Positions 45,156 through 53,335 of a stretch of 64,000 bases of DNA are shown here, one piece after another. This stretch comes from JADLGL01 sp963732865 (GTDB taxonomy: Bacteria; Pseudomonadota; Alphaproteobacteria; Rhizobiales; Kaistiaceae), in the NCBI GenBank assembly GCA_963732865.1, contig CAVTBC010000004.1:248001-312000 (forward strand), read 5' to 3'. The notes under the pieces were generated by a model, which worked only from the letters and a program-made list of their open reading frames with translations, was not told the origin of the DNA and made no database searches. Positions within the stretch are counted from its first letter, which is position 1, and every line of letters starts with the position of its first letter. The position numbers and the translations under genes were made by a program.

Positions 45156-46672
45156 GGATGGCCCGGAGGTGAGATCCCTGCTTCCGCCGCCGCTGCGGGC
45201 GCGCGAGCCGGGCGCTGCGCCCGGCGGGTGAGGTAGCGCGGGCGGAGGTACAGCGCTGCGATTGGGAATAGCAGCGCTCGCACCAGCGGCGCCAGCAAGG
45301 GGGAGCGTTCCGGCGCCGGCTTGGCCTTGGCGAGGTCTTCGATCGCGGCGGCGACCAGAGGCACTGCCGGCCTGGTCAATCCGCGCGGCCGGAGGAATTT
45401 CTCGATGAATGCCGTTGCCACGGGTGATGGCGTCGGGTCGTGCAGCGCCCGTCCGAGCGCGGCGATATGCGTTGCCATATCGGGCGCGAGATCGAGCAGG
45501 CCTCCCTCGACGAGATAGCGGAAGTGAAGCGTGCCGTTCTGCGAGGGATCGAACTCGGCGGAATGGACCGTCAGGCAACGCCGGCCGACGATGCCGGCCT
45601 CAAGAAACAGGCTGGTGTTGATGCCGACGACGGCCGCTGCGTGGGTGAGGGCATCGTAGAAGAGCTGCCGGTCAGCCGCTTCGATGGGCGCCGCGCCGGC
45701 GGCCGGCGACACGACCACGGAACCAAGGCCGGAGAGATCGACGTCGCGCCATTGTTCGGCGTGGATGGGATGCGGCCGGATGACGATTTGTGCCGTGCGG
45801 ATCGTCGGGTCCGGCGCGGCGCGCAGGCTGCGCAGCCAGTTCTCGGCGAAGGCGACTTCGTTGGGGCAGATGAAGGGCGACGAGCAGGCGTAGAGAATGA
45901 TCGGCAGTTTCGGGTCGAGGCCGAGGGCGGCGCAATAGGCATCGCGGTTGTCGTGTGGCGTCATTGCGAACCAATGATCGTAGAGCTGGGCGCCGGTGAC
46001 CACGATCCGTTCGCGGGGGAAGTCGTGCAGCGCCGTCGCCTCCTGCGCCTGATAGTCGTTCCAGACGAGGCAGATATCTGCCGCTATCTGGATCCTGCCC
46101 TTGTTCGAAAGATTGTCCCAACTGGCGACGAGGTGCCCGGTGCGCAATCCGGCGCGCTTGGCCGCCTTGAGGATGTGGGTCTGCTCATAGGTGAACTCGA
46201 TGAGCGGACTTAGGAGGACTGCGTCGGCAGGGTGTCGGCCCAGCCAGTCACGAACACCCGGGTCGGCCGGCAGGCATTTCTCGACATAGGCCAGAAGCCG
46301 CTCGAAGAACCGGCGCCGTCCGGCCGACGCGCCGCGCCCTCCAGCCAGAACGCGGAAGAGGCGTGGCACACGGCGCGAGGCGCGGTCGACCAGCCTCGGC
46401 GTGTGGTCGAAGGCGGGCTGAAGGTAGTGCACATAGTCGCGAAGGGCGCGGATCGGATCGGCCGCCGCCCACCACCAGCCGGTTCGTGCCGGCGGGTCGA
46501 TCAGCCTGACCGCGCTTCGGCCGGAAAAGACACGGCCGAAAAGCTCCGTATCACCTTGCCTGGTTGTGGTGAAGGCAACCTCGATCTCATGTCCGGCCTC
46601 GGCGAGCGCGGTGAGAACGTCGCCATAGTTCCGCAGGTAGAGCGCATGGTTGAGAACGAACAGATATCGCAT
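45152..46672 (-). CDS. GT-B-like paralogue family, copy 4
   Basis: The 506 residues start at the ATG at 46672 (a TTG at 46681 is an alternative). Family motifs are 'YLFVLNHALYLRNYGDVLTA', 'AVLLSPLIEFTYEQTHILKA', VASWDNLSNKG, CLVWNDYQAQEA, VVTGAQLYDHWF, IVIRPHPIHAEQW, 'VGINTSLFLEAGIVGRRC' and GTLHFRYL. It departs most from the others in the nucleotide-side loop (GRRC where the others have GKPx). The C-terminus is Ala/Pro/Arg-rich after a hydrophobic helix. First gene of a two-gene unit with copy 3. Confidence 0.8.
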   Translation of the reverse strand: MRYLFVLNHALYLRNYGDVLTALAEAGHEIEVAFTTTRQGDTELFGRVFSGRSAVRLIDPPARTGWWWAAADPIRALRDYVHYLQPAFDHTPRLVDRASRRVPRLFRVLAGGRGASAGRRRFFERLLAYVEKCLPADPGVRDWLGRHPADAVLLSPLIEFTYEQTHILKAAKRAGLRTGHLVASWDNLSNKGRIQIAADICLVWNDYQAQEATALHDFPRERIVVTGAQLYDHWFAMTPHDNRDAYCAALGLDPKLPIILYACSSPFICPNEVAFAENWLRSLRAAPDPTIRTAQIVIRPHPIHAEQWRDVDLSGLGSVVVSPAAGAAPIEAADRQLFYDALTHAAAVVGINTSLFLEAGIVGRRCLTVHSAEFDPSQNGTLHFRYLVEGGLLDLAPDMATHIAALGRALHDPTPSPVATAFIEKFLRPRGLTRPAVPLVAAAIEDLAKAKPAPERSPLLAPLVRALLFPIAALYLRPRYLTRRAQRPARAPAAAAEAGISPPGHP

Positions 46673-46773
46673 CGCCGCCAACTATCATAAGCGCGACGCC
46701 GTTTGACCAGCGCCGCTGCCAACACTGTGGCGGAAAATGGTGGTCGCCGCCGGTCATGACCGGCAATTGCAGA

Positions 46774-47910
46774 TCAGCCGCCCCGTTCGGCGACGAGGTG
46801 GCGATAGTCGGTTTCTTTTTCGGCGCGTGGCTTTGCCGGCTGCGGCTTGGCGCCGAAGAGCCGGCCGATGGCGCCGGGCTGCTGAGGCGGCGCCGCCTTG
46901 GGCGGCAGGAGGGTCGTATAGGGGTGGTCCAGAATCGAGATGCGGCGCGTCGGGGCGAAATGCTTGGCAATCAGCGCCGACACCGCGGAAAGCTCGGTGT
47001 TGTGGCCGGAACGGTCACGATTGAGGCTGTAGAGCCGCGGGCTGTCCATCGCCGCCAAGTGCTTCAGATAACCGGTGACTTGCTCGGTGGTCATCTCCTG
47101 GAAGGACACCATGTTAATGGCGAGATCGATCGCGAAGGCGATCTTGTCGAACAGGAAATGCGGAATGAAGACGAAGTCATAGTTGCGCAGATTGCGCGAG
47201 ATCTCGTCCATCGAGACTTCAGGGTAGAGGGCGACCTTTGCCTCCGGAAACGCCGACATGAGATAGGTGGCCGAGAACATCATCGTCTGCGGCAGGTCGA
47301 CGATGACGTAGGTCGCCTTGGGGAAGCGCGTCTTCGCCGTGTAGCCGAAACCGCCCCAGCCGGCGCCGATCTCGAGCCACACTTCCTGCCGCCCGGGGTC
47401 GGCCTTGACCGCGTCGAGGAGGCGCGCCTGATCGAGCGCGATCATGCACTCGTAGAATTTCAGCGTGTCGATATTGACCAGCCGGCCGTCGACATTGTGG
47501 CCGAAGCCGCCAAGCACCGGCGATTCCGGCACGAATAGATCATCCGATGACGCCTTCTTGTCCAGGCGCCCAAGCTTCGCCGCGAAGGGCCGCGTCGCGT
47601 GGGAATGGTGATCGCGATAGGCGTATGAGGTGATGCCGGTGAGGTGGTAGCAGTGCTCCCGCAACTTCTCGACGATCAGCGGCGAGGCGTCGAAAATATA
47701 GTCGAAGCCGCTGAGCTCCTCGCGCCAATAGGCGCTTGGCACGGCCGTGCCGCCACCCATCTCGGCGAGACACGCAAAGATCGCGGTGCGGGCACGCAGA
47801 TAGTTCTTGTAGTGATCCCCGGACCGCAAGGTCTCGATAGTGGCGGCAAGCGCCTCCGCTGGGCTTGCGGCAACCACTGGCGAGGAACCAGCCTCTGCTG
47901 TTGCGTTCAT
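46774..47910 (-). CDS. Putative sugar O-methyltransferase
   Basis: This 378-residue protein has an S-adenosylmethionine-type motif in the middle: 'EVWLEIGAGWGGFGYTAK' and 'YVIVDLPQTMMFSATYLM'. This is the pattern of the family annotated as putative sugar O-methyltransferase (TIGR04371-like). The N-terminus is helical; the C-terminal about 40 residues are basic and proline-rich. The start is the ATG at 47910. Beside an ABC-type O-antigen exporter it could cap the non-reducing end of the chain, as methylation does in E. coli O8/O9 systems. That role is inference. Confidence 0.8.
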   Translation of the reverse strand: MNATAEAGSSPVVAASPAEALAATIETLRSGDHYKNYLRARTAIFACLAEMGGGTAVPSAYWREELSGFDYIFDASPLIVEKLREHCYHLTGITSYAYRDHHSHATRPFAAKLGRLDKKASSDDLFVPESPVLGGFGHNVDGRLVNIDTLKFYECMIALDQARLLDAVKADPGRQEVWLEIGAGWGGFGYTAKTRFPKATYVIVDLPQTMMFSATYLMSAFPEAKVALYPEVSMDEISRNLRNYDFVFIPHFLFDKIAFAIDLAINMVSFQEMTTEQVTGYLKHLAAMDSPRLYSLNRDRSGHNTELSAVSALIAKHFAPTRRISILDHPYTTLLPPKAAPPQQPGAIGRLFGAKPQPAKPRAEKETDYRHLVAERGG

Positions 47911-48084
47911 CTTGGGGATCGGGGGCCTGCGAAGCTAGCGTGAATGTCGTGTGCATTTAGAAAGACGTGGCGCGAAAGCGCAAGGGCGCGCGTCCGGTCG
48001 CGCACCGCCGGGAGCCGGCGGGATTAACCTTGCCACCGGTTATCGCTGGGGAAGACGTTAGGCATTGGGTAACTATTGCCCGTC

Positions 48085-48158
48085 GGCCTCGTGGCGGAAC
48101 GGCTACGTAACGGATCGCACGTCCGGTTATCCTGGTTCGAATCCAGGCGAGGCCTCCA
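48085..48158 (+). tRNA. tRNA-Cys (GCA), with an aberrant anticodon loop
   Basis: The 74 nt fold as a cloverleaf. The acceptor GGCCTCG/CGAGGCC is perfect, the T arm CCTGG-TTCGAAT-CCAGG is perfect, the discriminator is U73 (a tRNA-Cys identity base), and CCA is encoded. The length and layout match E. coli tRNA-Cys position for position. The anticodon loop reads TCGCACG: GCA is kept but U33 is C, A37 is C and A38 is G. The 27-43 pair is A-G. It may be a variant, a damaged gene or contain sequence errors. Its 3' end is the left attachment site of the island. Confidence 0.8.
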
Positions 48159-48159
48159 A
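48145..48159 (+). repeat. Left attachment site (attL) direct repeat
   Basis: AGGCGAGGCCTCCAA at the 3' end of tRNA-Cys (end of the T arm, acceptor 3' strand, discriminator and CCA plus one base) is repeated exactly at 55376-55390. Confidence 0.75.
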
Positions 48160-49130
48160 ATCCAGAATCTTATGTTCTGGGCGGGTTTTGTTAGACCCCC
48201 GGCTAAACCCTGGCAGGGGGCTAACGATACGGAGGTGGAACCTTTCCGCTGTCGCCTCGACATTAGGTCGAGAAACAGGCGCATGATTTGGTAGGCGAGG
48301 TCGTCGGGGCGAATAGGTTGTCGCCTCCCGCCGACGTCCAACCATACCAAGCCCCTATCCTCTGCGACGTCGACTCAAATCGATGTTACTGCCGACTTAC
48401 TTTGGACTGGCACCCAAATAACTTTCACTATCAACGGCGAGATAGACCTGAGATATACTCGACTGCAAGAAAGCTACCGCAATCGCGGTCCTTGACGACA
48501 CAGTTTTGGATGTCCTGGACCCATCACCGCACCTGGATGCTAGCTCAGATTCCGTTCGGAGCCTTAGGAGAGTGACCGTGATGGCCGCAGCTGATGTTGA
48601 ACGCGTGGTCAGCGCTGATTTCCTCGGCCAGTGCCACGGACGCATCTCGAGTGCCTGAACCGCATGCTGAACCCCCGATATCCAATTGCCGTCACGGACG
48701 AGCCTTTGACGATCGCCGATGTAATCCCGTTCCCGGCGAAGTTTCGCCGCTCGCGCTCTCGCGTCCGTCGGAGCAAACGTACCGCCGCGCTCCTCGACCC
48801 GCATCTTGATCGCACTATCGGCTGCTCAGATTGTAGTGCGGGTAGGACAGACCTCCGCGCCGCTCCGTCTCGATCTCTTGCCGTTGGAACGAGTTTGCCG
48901 GCGCAACGCTTAGCCGTGCAGCGTTGGCGGCAAGGAGAATCGCCGAGGTCGGCAAGCCGCCGACGCAGGCCGGTGACCTCGGGGGGCTGAACCCCCCGAG
49001 GGATCCGAAGAATCGGAGGAGGGTTGGCGGGGCGATACGGCGGGTGAGCAGAGACATCGTCATTTCTTTCGTGAGAGCCGGCGCGGTCGATCTCGCCACC
49101 GATCCAGTTCGTGCGGTGGCGAGGTGATGA
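48160..49130. other. Island left end without recognisable genes
   Basis: This stretch of about 970 bp has uneven base composition. ORFs of 60-135 codons occur on both strands, but none has a recognisable product or convincing ribosome site. It holds two hairpins: TTAGaCCCCC...GGGGGCTAA at 48191-48224 (one bulged A) and the stronger one listed at 48977-49001. It is likely degenerate element DNA. Confidence 0.5.
48977..49001. repeat. Perfect 10-bp hairpin
   Basis: CCTCGGGGGG and CCCCCCGAGG flank a 5-nt loop CTGAA. It is very stable but has no T-run on either side, so a factor-independent terminator is doubtful. It could be a protein-binding or arm-type site of the element. Confidence 0.5.
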
Positions 49131-49488
49131 CTAGCGGGACCGCAAGGCGGGGCACTTCGATAGCGACGGGATCGGCGGAAGGACGATCGTTGCTGTCTCC
49201 CGACACCGAGGAGTTGGGTCGAGGCTCGAGGACAGGCCGAGACACAGGGTGGTTTTGATCGTGGTCTCAGGCGTGCGTCGCGGCCGAACGGTCTCCGGTG
49301 TTCCGACCCCGGTAGCGACATCCTGCGCAGCTTGGCGGCGAGCATCGGACGCGGGCAGGCCGGGTTGTTCCAGCAGCAGTTCGAATGCGCGAGACTGCGT
49401 TTGCTCGTCGCGCTTCGCGTCGGCGGCAGGCCCGGGCTGGTTCGTCGACCGGACGAGCCGCGCTGGATCCATGCTCCGAACTTGTCGA

Positions 49489-49593
49489 TCAGGGAGGGGA
49501 GTTTGACGGTGCCCCGGGTTGTGCGGGTAACGTCGCCAAGATTGCGGCCAAGGCGTCCAGCTCCATCCCGGTCAGGTCGGCAAGTTCGGTCAT
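49489..49593 (-). CDS. Small ORF (34 aa) in prophage-like remnant
   Basis: MTELADLTGMELDALAAIL... is encoded from an ATG at 49593 that overlaps the stop of the upstream remnant (ATGA), as in tightly packed phage genes. The composition (Leu/Ala/Glu helix) looks protein-like. I recognise no family. A further 113-codon frame at 49131-49472 on the same strand is not convincing. Confidence 0.35.
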   Translation of the reverse strand: MTELADLTGMELDALAAILATLPAQPGAPSNSPP

Positions 49594-49985
49594 CCGAGGG
49601 CCTGCATGATCTCGGCCGTGAGGTACGGCGTCACGTAGCGGGCCCGGCGTTCGAGGCCGACCGTCACGCACAGGCGGCGCTATGTGTTTACGAGGGTGGC
49701 GTACTCGCCAACATCGATCTGCCCTCCCTGAAGCCAACGGACCTCAATGTCTTCGGCCAAGGCACCGGCAAGGGCAACGCGCTTGACCAATGCGCGCTGA
49801 CCGGTTGTGAGCCGGTCGGCACAGCCAAGGTCGGATTCGTAGTTGGCGACAAGCTCCCTCGCTCGTCGCGACGCAGCAGTGCGGCCATCAAGATCGTTGA
49901 GCGTTCTTAGGTGAACCTTCGACCCTGTTAGATCGGGTCGGGTCGTATCACCCGACAATTCGCGTTGTATCTGGGGCGTATCCAT
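49590..49985 (-). pseudogene. Prophage-type hypothetical gene interrupted by an amber codon
   Basis: From the ATG at 49985 the sequence reads 'GRTAASRRARELVANYESDL', then 'LTTGQRALVKRVALAGALAE' and 'WLQGGQIDVGEYATLVNT'. A TAG (49680-49682) interrupts it, and it resumes in the same frame as 'RRLCVTVGLERRARYVTPYL' to a stop at 49590. This 'R..RA.EL...FE.DLG...LT.....LV.RA' pattern is common in small prophage/GTA-neighbour proteins of alphaproteobacteria. A single C-to-T change (CAG to TAG) would explain the break. Function unknown. Confidence 0.55.
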
Positions 49986-50149
49986 ACCGCAACTATAGCG
50001 TGTATGACGATACTCAGGCAACCAACTGCCGGCGGTCGGTCCGGGGGTCGGAACGGGAGACGGCTACGAAGTCACGGTTTGCATGAAGAAGCGGCGGTTA
50101 GGGGAGCCCTGTTGTCGGGATAAGACCACACAAGCACCACCGCACGGCG

Positions 50150-50296
50150 TCACGGCTTTATCGGAGGGCTCCAGCGGATATGGCGCCAACCGGGGTGCAT
50201 GTCCCGCCAGGAGCGCATCTTCTTGACGACATCGGCAGGCGGCTCTGCCTTATCGCAGAATTGGTGGATGATCTTGGGCGCAGGCAGAAGTGAGCT
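50150..50296 (-). pseudogene. N-terminal fragment of a second GT32 glycosyltransferase
   Basis: About 45 codons read 'APKIIHQFCDKAEPPADV' and 'MRSWRDMHPGWRHIRWS' before a stop at 50150. They match the start of the neighbouring GT32 gene (AIIHQFWDRPDPPAEAL; MQSWPKHHPGWRYIQW). The DxD-containing rest is missing. This looks like a tandem duplicate cut short. Confidence 0.65.
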
Positions 50297-50361
50297 CCTT
50301 TGGCAGCAAATTGAGAAATGCGCAACGCGATCACGGGCAGCAAAGACGAACGTTTGAAGCA

Positions 50362-51089
50362 CTAGCCCTTCTTGCGCTTCGCCCGCCGCGCGTCCTTTTC
50401 GCGGCCGACCTTCAGCTTCAGCAGCCGGTAGGCGCCGTCGAAATCGACGATCCGGCGTTCCACGATTTCGTAGACCCAGTGCCTGCTCCCTTCCCGATGT
50501 CCGCGGCCACCGCGCCGGCCGACATATCGTGACAACTCCTCGTCGGCTATCAAACGATAGCGTCGGCGTTGTCTCTTGGTCAGTTTCTCGTTCCACACCG
50601 TTGTCAGCATCAACGGCCCTGTCAAACGCGAGATATGCAGGCTGAAGATCCCGGTTCGGACATTGTGGAGCACCGTTTCCCACGCCCCTCGAACAGCTCG
50701 GTCCGAGGCGAGACGGCGAAGAAATTGTTGGCCAATTTCAGCTTCTCTGTCGTTCCCACCGGTTTCCATCGCAAGAGACCATATTCGGATTGGAGGCCTT
50801 CGAGGGAGGCGATGCACTCAAAGTCGACATCGGCGTAGACGCCGCCCATCGCAAGCCCGGCCGCGATCCGCGTGATGTCGGACCGCATGGCCGGCAACTT
50901 CGCCGCGTAGAAGCATTGCACCGCTTCTTTGCCAAACGTATCGCCGATGAAGGTAGACGCCGCGTCGTCGTTCCATTGAATGTAGCGCCAACCCGGGTGA
51001 TGCTTCGGCCAGGACTGCATTCGCTCAAGAGCTTCGGCAGGCGGGTCGGGGCGATCCCAAAATTGATGGATGATCGCAGGTATCGGCAT
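50362..51089 (-). pseudogene. GT32-type (DXD) glycosyltransferase, one-base frameshift
   Basis: The ATG at 51089 begins 'PIPAIIHQFWDRPDPPAEAL'. The catalytic block 'LPAMRSDITRIAAGLAMGGV' plus YADVDFE (DxD = DVD) follows, which is the OCH1/capsular GT32 pattern. Near 50685 the frame is lost by one missing base, and the continuation 'AWETVLHNVRTGIF' to 'VWNEKLTKRQRRRYRL' proceeds in another frame to 50362. The corrected protein is about 242 aa with a very basic C-terminus. A cargo gene of the island, possibly modifying surface glycans before it broke. Confidence 0.75.
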
Positions 51090-51203
51090 TCGGTCGCGCC
51101 TCCGCTGGCGGGGCTAGGAGCAAGTCCCGGCCAACAATGATTGGATGGTCGACCTTCTCGGCTGCCTGTATTTAGCTATCACGAAATCCAGGAAGGACGA
51201 CAA

Positions 51204-51356
51204 ATGCCGGACCAACGCAGCGATGAAGAGCGCTTGCGCGACAGCGAGATCGCCATAGTCGACGCCCTCAAGCTGATGATGGAGGTCCTGGTCGCGACCG
51301 AACGGGTCAGCGTTGCAGCACGGTTGGCAGGGGCAGCCGAGACGTTACCGGGGTAG
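51204..51356 (+). CDS. Small acidic protein (50 aa), unknown
   Basis: The ATG at 51204 has AGGAAGGA about 5 bp upstream. The product begins MPDQRSDEERLRDSEIAIVD and continues as one predicted amphipathic helix, ending AETLPG. It is the only plus-strand gene candidate in the island interior. The good ribosome site and even codon use support it, but no family is recognised. Confidence 0.45.
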   Translation: MPDQRSDEERLRDSEIAIVDALKLMMEVLVATERVSVAARLAGAAETLPG

Positions 51357-51645
51357 CTGGCTATGTCCAGCCAGAGTTCGGAGCCCCTCTGGTCAACGCC
51401 GAACTGAATGCCGTCCAGCCATCCGAAAGCTATTCAGAAAGCCTTCCAGTTGCGCGACGGGAACAGAATTCGGCGTGAGGTGCGGTTCGGCCCCGGCTAA
51501 ATAGAATCCGGGTTGGCGTTCTGATGCTTCCGCACGGCCGACCGCCAGCCCGACGAGAACCGCCAGCAAGCCACTTGAGAACTTTTCGATGCCGCATCCC
51601 CCCCTCACCTCTGGAGATCACTCAGACTACTCGGTCGCCCCAGTT

Positions 51646-51990
51646 TCAGAATCCGAAGATATACAGGACATTGGCGTTGCTCTGCCGTATCTCTCCGGCC
51701 GAACTTGCGGTGACTAGACCGTTGGTGAAAATCACGTGGAAGTATGCCTTGGAGCGTTTAGCGCGAGCATCCAAAAACTGCAGGCACTTGTTGAGGTAGG
51801 ACCAAACCACCTGATTGCCGGCAGTGCGGAACCGCTCCGGCCTTCCAACGATTTCTTCGACTTGGGCCTGCGCCATCCCAGGCAGAATTTGCTGAAACGA
51901 TTGGCCGGTGACCATAAGGACGCGGGCTTGCACTTGGGCCGCGGCGACCACCGCGATCAATCCTAAAACGACGCTTCTGATGATCCTCAT
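51646..51990 (-). CDS. Exported BamE/SmpA-like small protein
   Basis: This 114-residue protein has an N-terminal signal peptide (about 1-22, VVLGLIAVVAAAQVQA) without a lipobox cysteine. The mature part has 'SFQQILPGMAQAQVEEIVGR' and 'PERFRTAGNQVVWSYL', the GM...V...LG.P......W.Y pattern of the SmpA/OmlA (BamE-like) fold. True BamE is a lipoprotein, so this is an island-borne relative of unknown role. The ATG at 51990 looks right. Confidence 0.65.
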   Translation of the reverse strand: MRIIRSVVLGLIAVVAAAQVQARVLMVTGQSFQQILPGMAQAQVEEIVGRPERFRTAGNQVVWSYLNKCLQFLDARAKRSKAYFHVIFTNGLVTASSAGEIRQSNANVLYIFGF

Positions 51991-52059
51991 CGTGCGGCCC
52001 CTCCTTCAACGGCTATACAGAAGGATATTCCTCCTTCGCTAGTAATATACTAGGTCAAA

Positions 52060-52932
52060 TCACCGCCTCCTCGACCTCCAGCCACCCCACGCCATCCACC
52101 CCGCCGGAGAGACACGCTCCTGCCTGAGACCGCGACCGTAGTCGTCGATGATCTCCTGAACCGAGTGGTAGCGCATAAGGATCAGCCCGAACCGGCTATC
52201 TGCCGAAACGCCGTACCCCTCCATGACGATCGGACCTTCCTTCCGTCCTGTCTGAGCCTGACGAATGAGCCGGCCGAGCTTCTCATTGTCGATGACTTCC
52301 AGAAGCCGGAGCCGGTGCCGCCAGAAGGCCTGATGATCGAACCCGACGAGATCGACTACCGAAGCCACGCCTGCCGCCGTGACCGCCCTGACGCCGTTAG
52401 CGCGCCATTCCAAGTGAAGGAGCGGGACGACCTCTCCGGTGATGCGGGATGCCTCCTCCTGATAGAGGACGAGCCGGTTGGGCGCTGCCCTTGTTCCGTC
52501 GTAGCGAGTGCCTCCTGCGCCTCCTCCTGCCTCCTCCGCTCCCGCGCCGACAAACCGGACCTGTTGCCGACGACCATGCCATCGGCGAACGAGATGACGA
52601 TGAAGGAACTCGAAGGCCTCCTCGCGTTCGAGCACATCGGCGAAGGCGAGATCGAAGGAGAACTCGATTGCGTTGACGAGCGCGTCCGACCTCGTTGCGA
52701 GAAACGCGATGACGTCGGAGTCAGGCTGTTTGAATTCGAGCCGCTGACGAAAGCCCTGACCGAACCGCGCCGGCGTATTCGTGACGTACAGGTGGCCGGC
52801 ATGACGACGGAGCCGGCGAATGTCGTCCGGTGACGCCGGCTGACGGAGCCAGACGGCGATCTTGTCGAAATAGAAATGAACCGCGCCCGGCGGCTTTTTC
52901 GTCAACGTCGGGCGCGGTATGTTTGCGGTCAT
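52060..52932 (-). CDS. Putative replication-associated/element protein
   Basis: The 290 residues start at the ATG at 52932; the frame runs back to 52974 through unlikely sequence. The core reads 'AVHFYFDKIAVWLRQPASP', 'ARFGQGFRQRLEFKQPDSD', 'NRLVLYQEEASRITGEVVPL' and LHLEWRANGVRAV. Proteins with this pattern sit beside alpA and integrase genes on rhizobial islands and recall plasmid/phage replication initiators, but I cannot assign a domain firmly. A low-complexity Gly/Ala/Glu stretch (about 130-145) follows the putative DNA-binding half. Confidence 0.6.
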   Translation of the reverse strand: MTANIPRPTLTKKPPGAVHFYFDKIAVWLRQPASPDDIRRLRRHAGHLYVTNTPARFGQGFRQRLEFKQPDSDVIAFLATRSDALVNAIEFSFDLAFADVLEREEAFEFLHRHLVRRWHGRRQQVRFVGAGAEEAGGGAGGTRYDGTRAAPNRLVLYQEEASRITGEVVPLLHLEWRANGVRAVTAAGVASVVDLVGFDHQAFWRHRLRLLEVIDNEKLGRLIRQAQTGRKEGPIVMEGYGVSADSRFGLILMRYHSVQEIIDDYGRGLRQERVSPAGWMAWGGWRSRRR

Positions 52933-52984
52933 CGAGTGACTTCCCCCCGACCCTCGATAACGGGGCCCGGCCAAGGCTAACGAT

Positions 52985-53335
52985 CTACCCTTGGTCTGGC
53001 AGCCCGCTTAGGCCTCCATGGTCACGCCGTCGGTCGTGGGCGGATTGAGGCGCGCAGCGGCTTCGAGCTGCATCCATCGCCGTCTCCAAAAGATCGCCAA
53101 TTCCCTCGGGCGCTTCCTGGTAAAGGGACTCACCGAGGTCCTCGATCGCGATCTGAATAAAGGCGATGAGCATTGCGGGCTCATGCGTCCCCCGCACGCA
53201 CTCTTCGGCCATCTCGGCGATAAAAGCGCCGAAGGTCTTGAAGTCCTCCAGACGGCGACGGACGTCGCCCTTGGGTAAGGGGTAGGTGGGTTCCAGCGCC
53301 TCCGGCGCGATCGGAGGCGAGTCAAGTTCGGTCAT
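52985..53335 (-). CDS. Small protein coupled to the alpA-type gene
   Basis: The 116 residues start at the ATG at 53335, overlapping the alpA stop as TAATG, so translation is probably coupled. The sequence is acidic and helical ('EDFKTFGAFIAEMAEECVRG', 'IQIAIEDLGESLYQEAPEGI') and ends in a basic Arg/His tail that may reflect a late frame change. No known domain is seen. Confidence 0.6.
   Translation of the reverse strand: MTELDSPPIAPEALEPTYPLPKGDVRRRLEDFKTFGAFIAEMAEECVRGTHEPAMLIAFIQIAIEDLGESLYQEAPEGIGDLLETAMDAARSRCAPQSAHDRRRDHGGLSGLPDQG

Noticed and set aside
43836..45236. 466-codon plus-strand frame across copies 3 and 4 of the GT-B-like family
   Set aside because: It crosses two coupled minus-strand genes and lacks any family motif or ribosome site.
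48977..49001. Rho-independent terminator
   Set aside because: The hairpin is perfect but there is no T-run on either side.
48160..49600. Genes among the short ORFs at the left end of the island
   Set aside because: Frames of 60-176 codons exist on both strands but have no recognisable products, weak ribosome sites and many overlaps. I kept only the two with coupling or family-like sequence.
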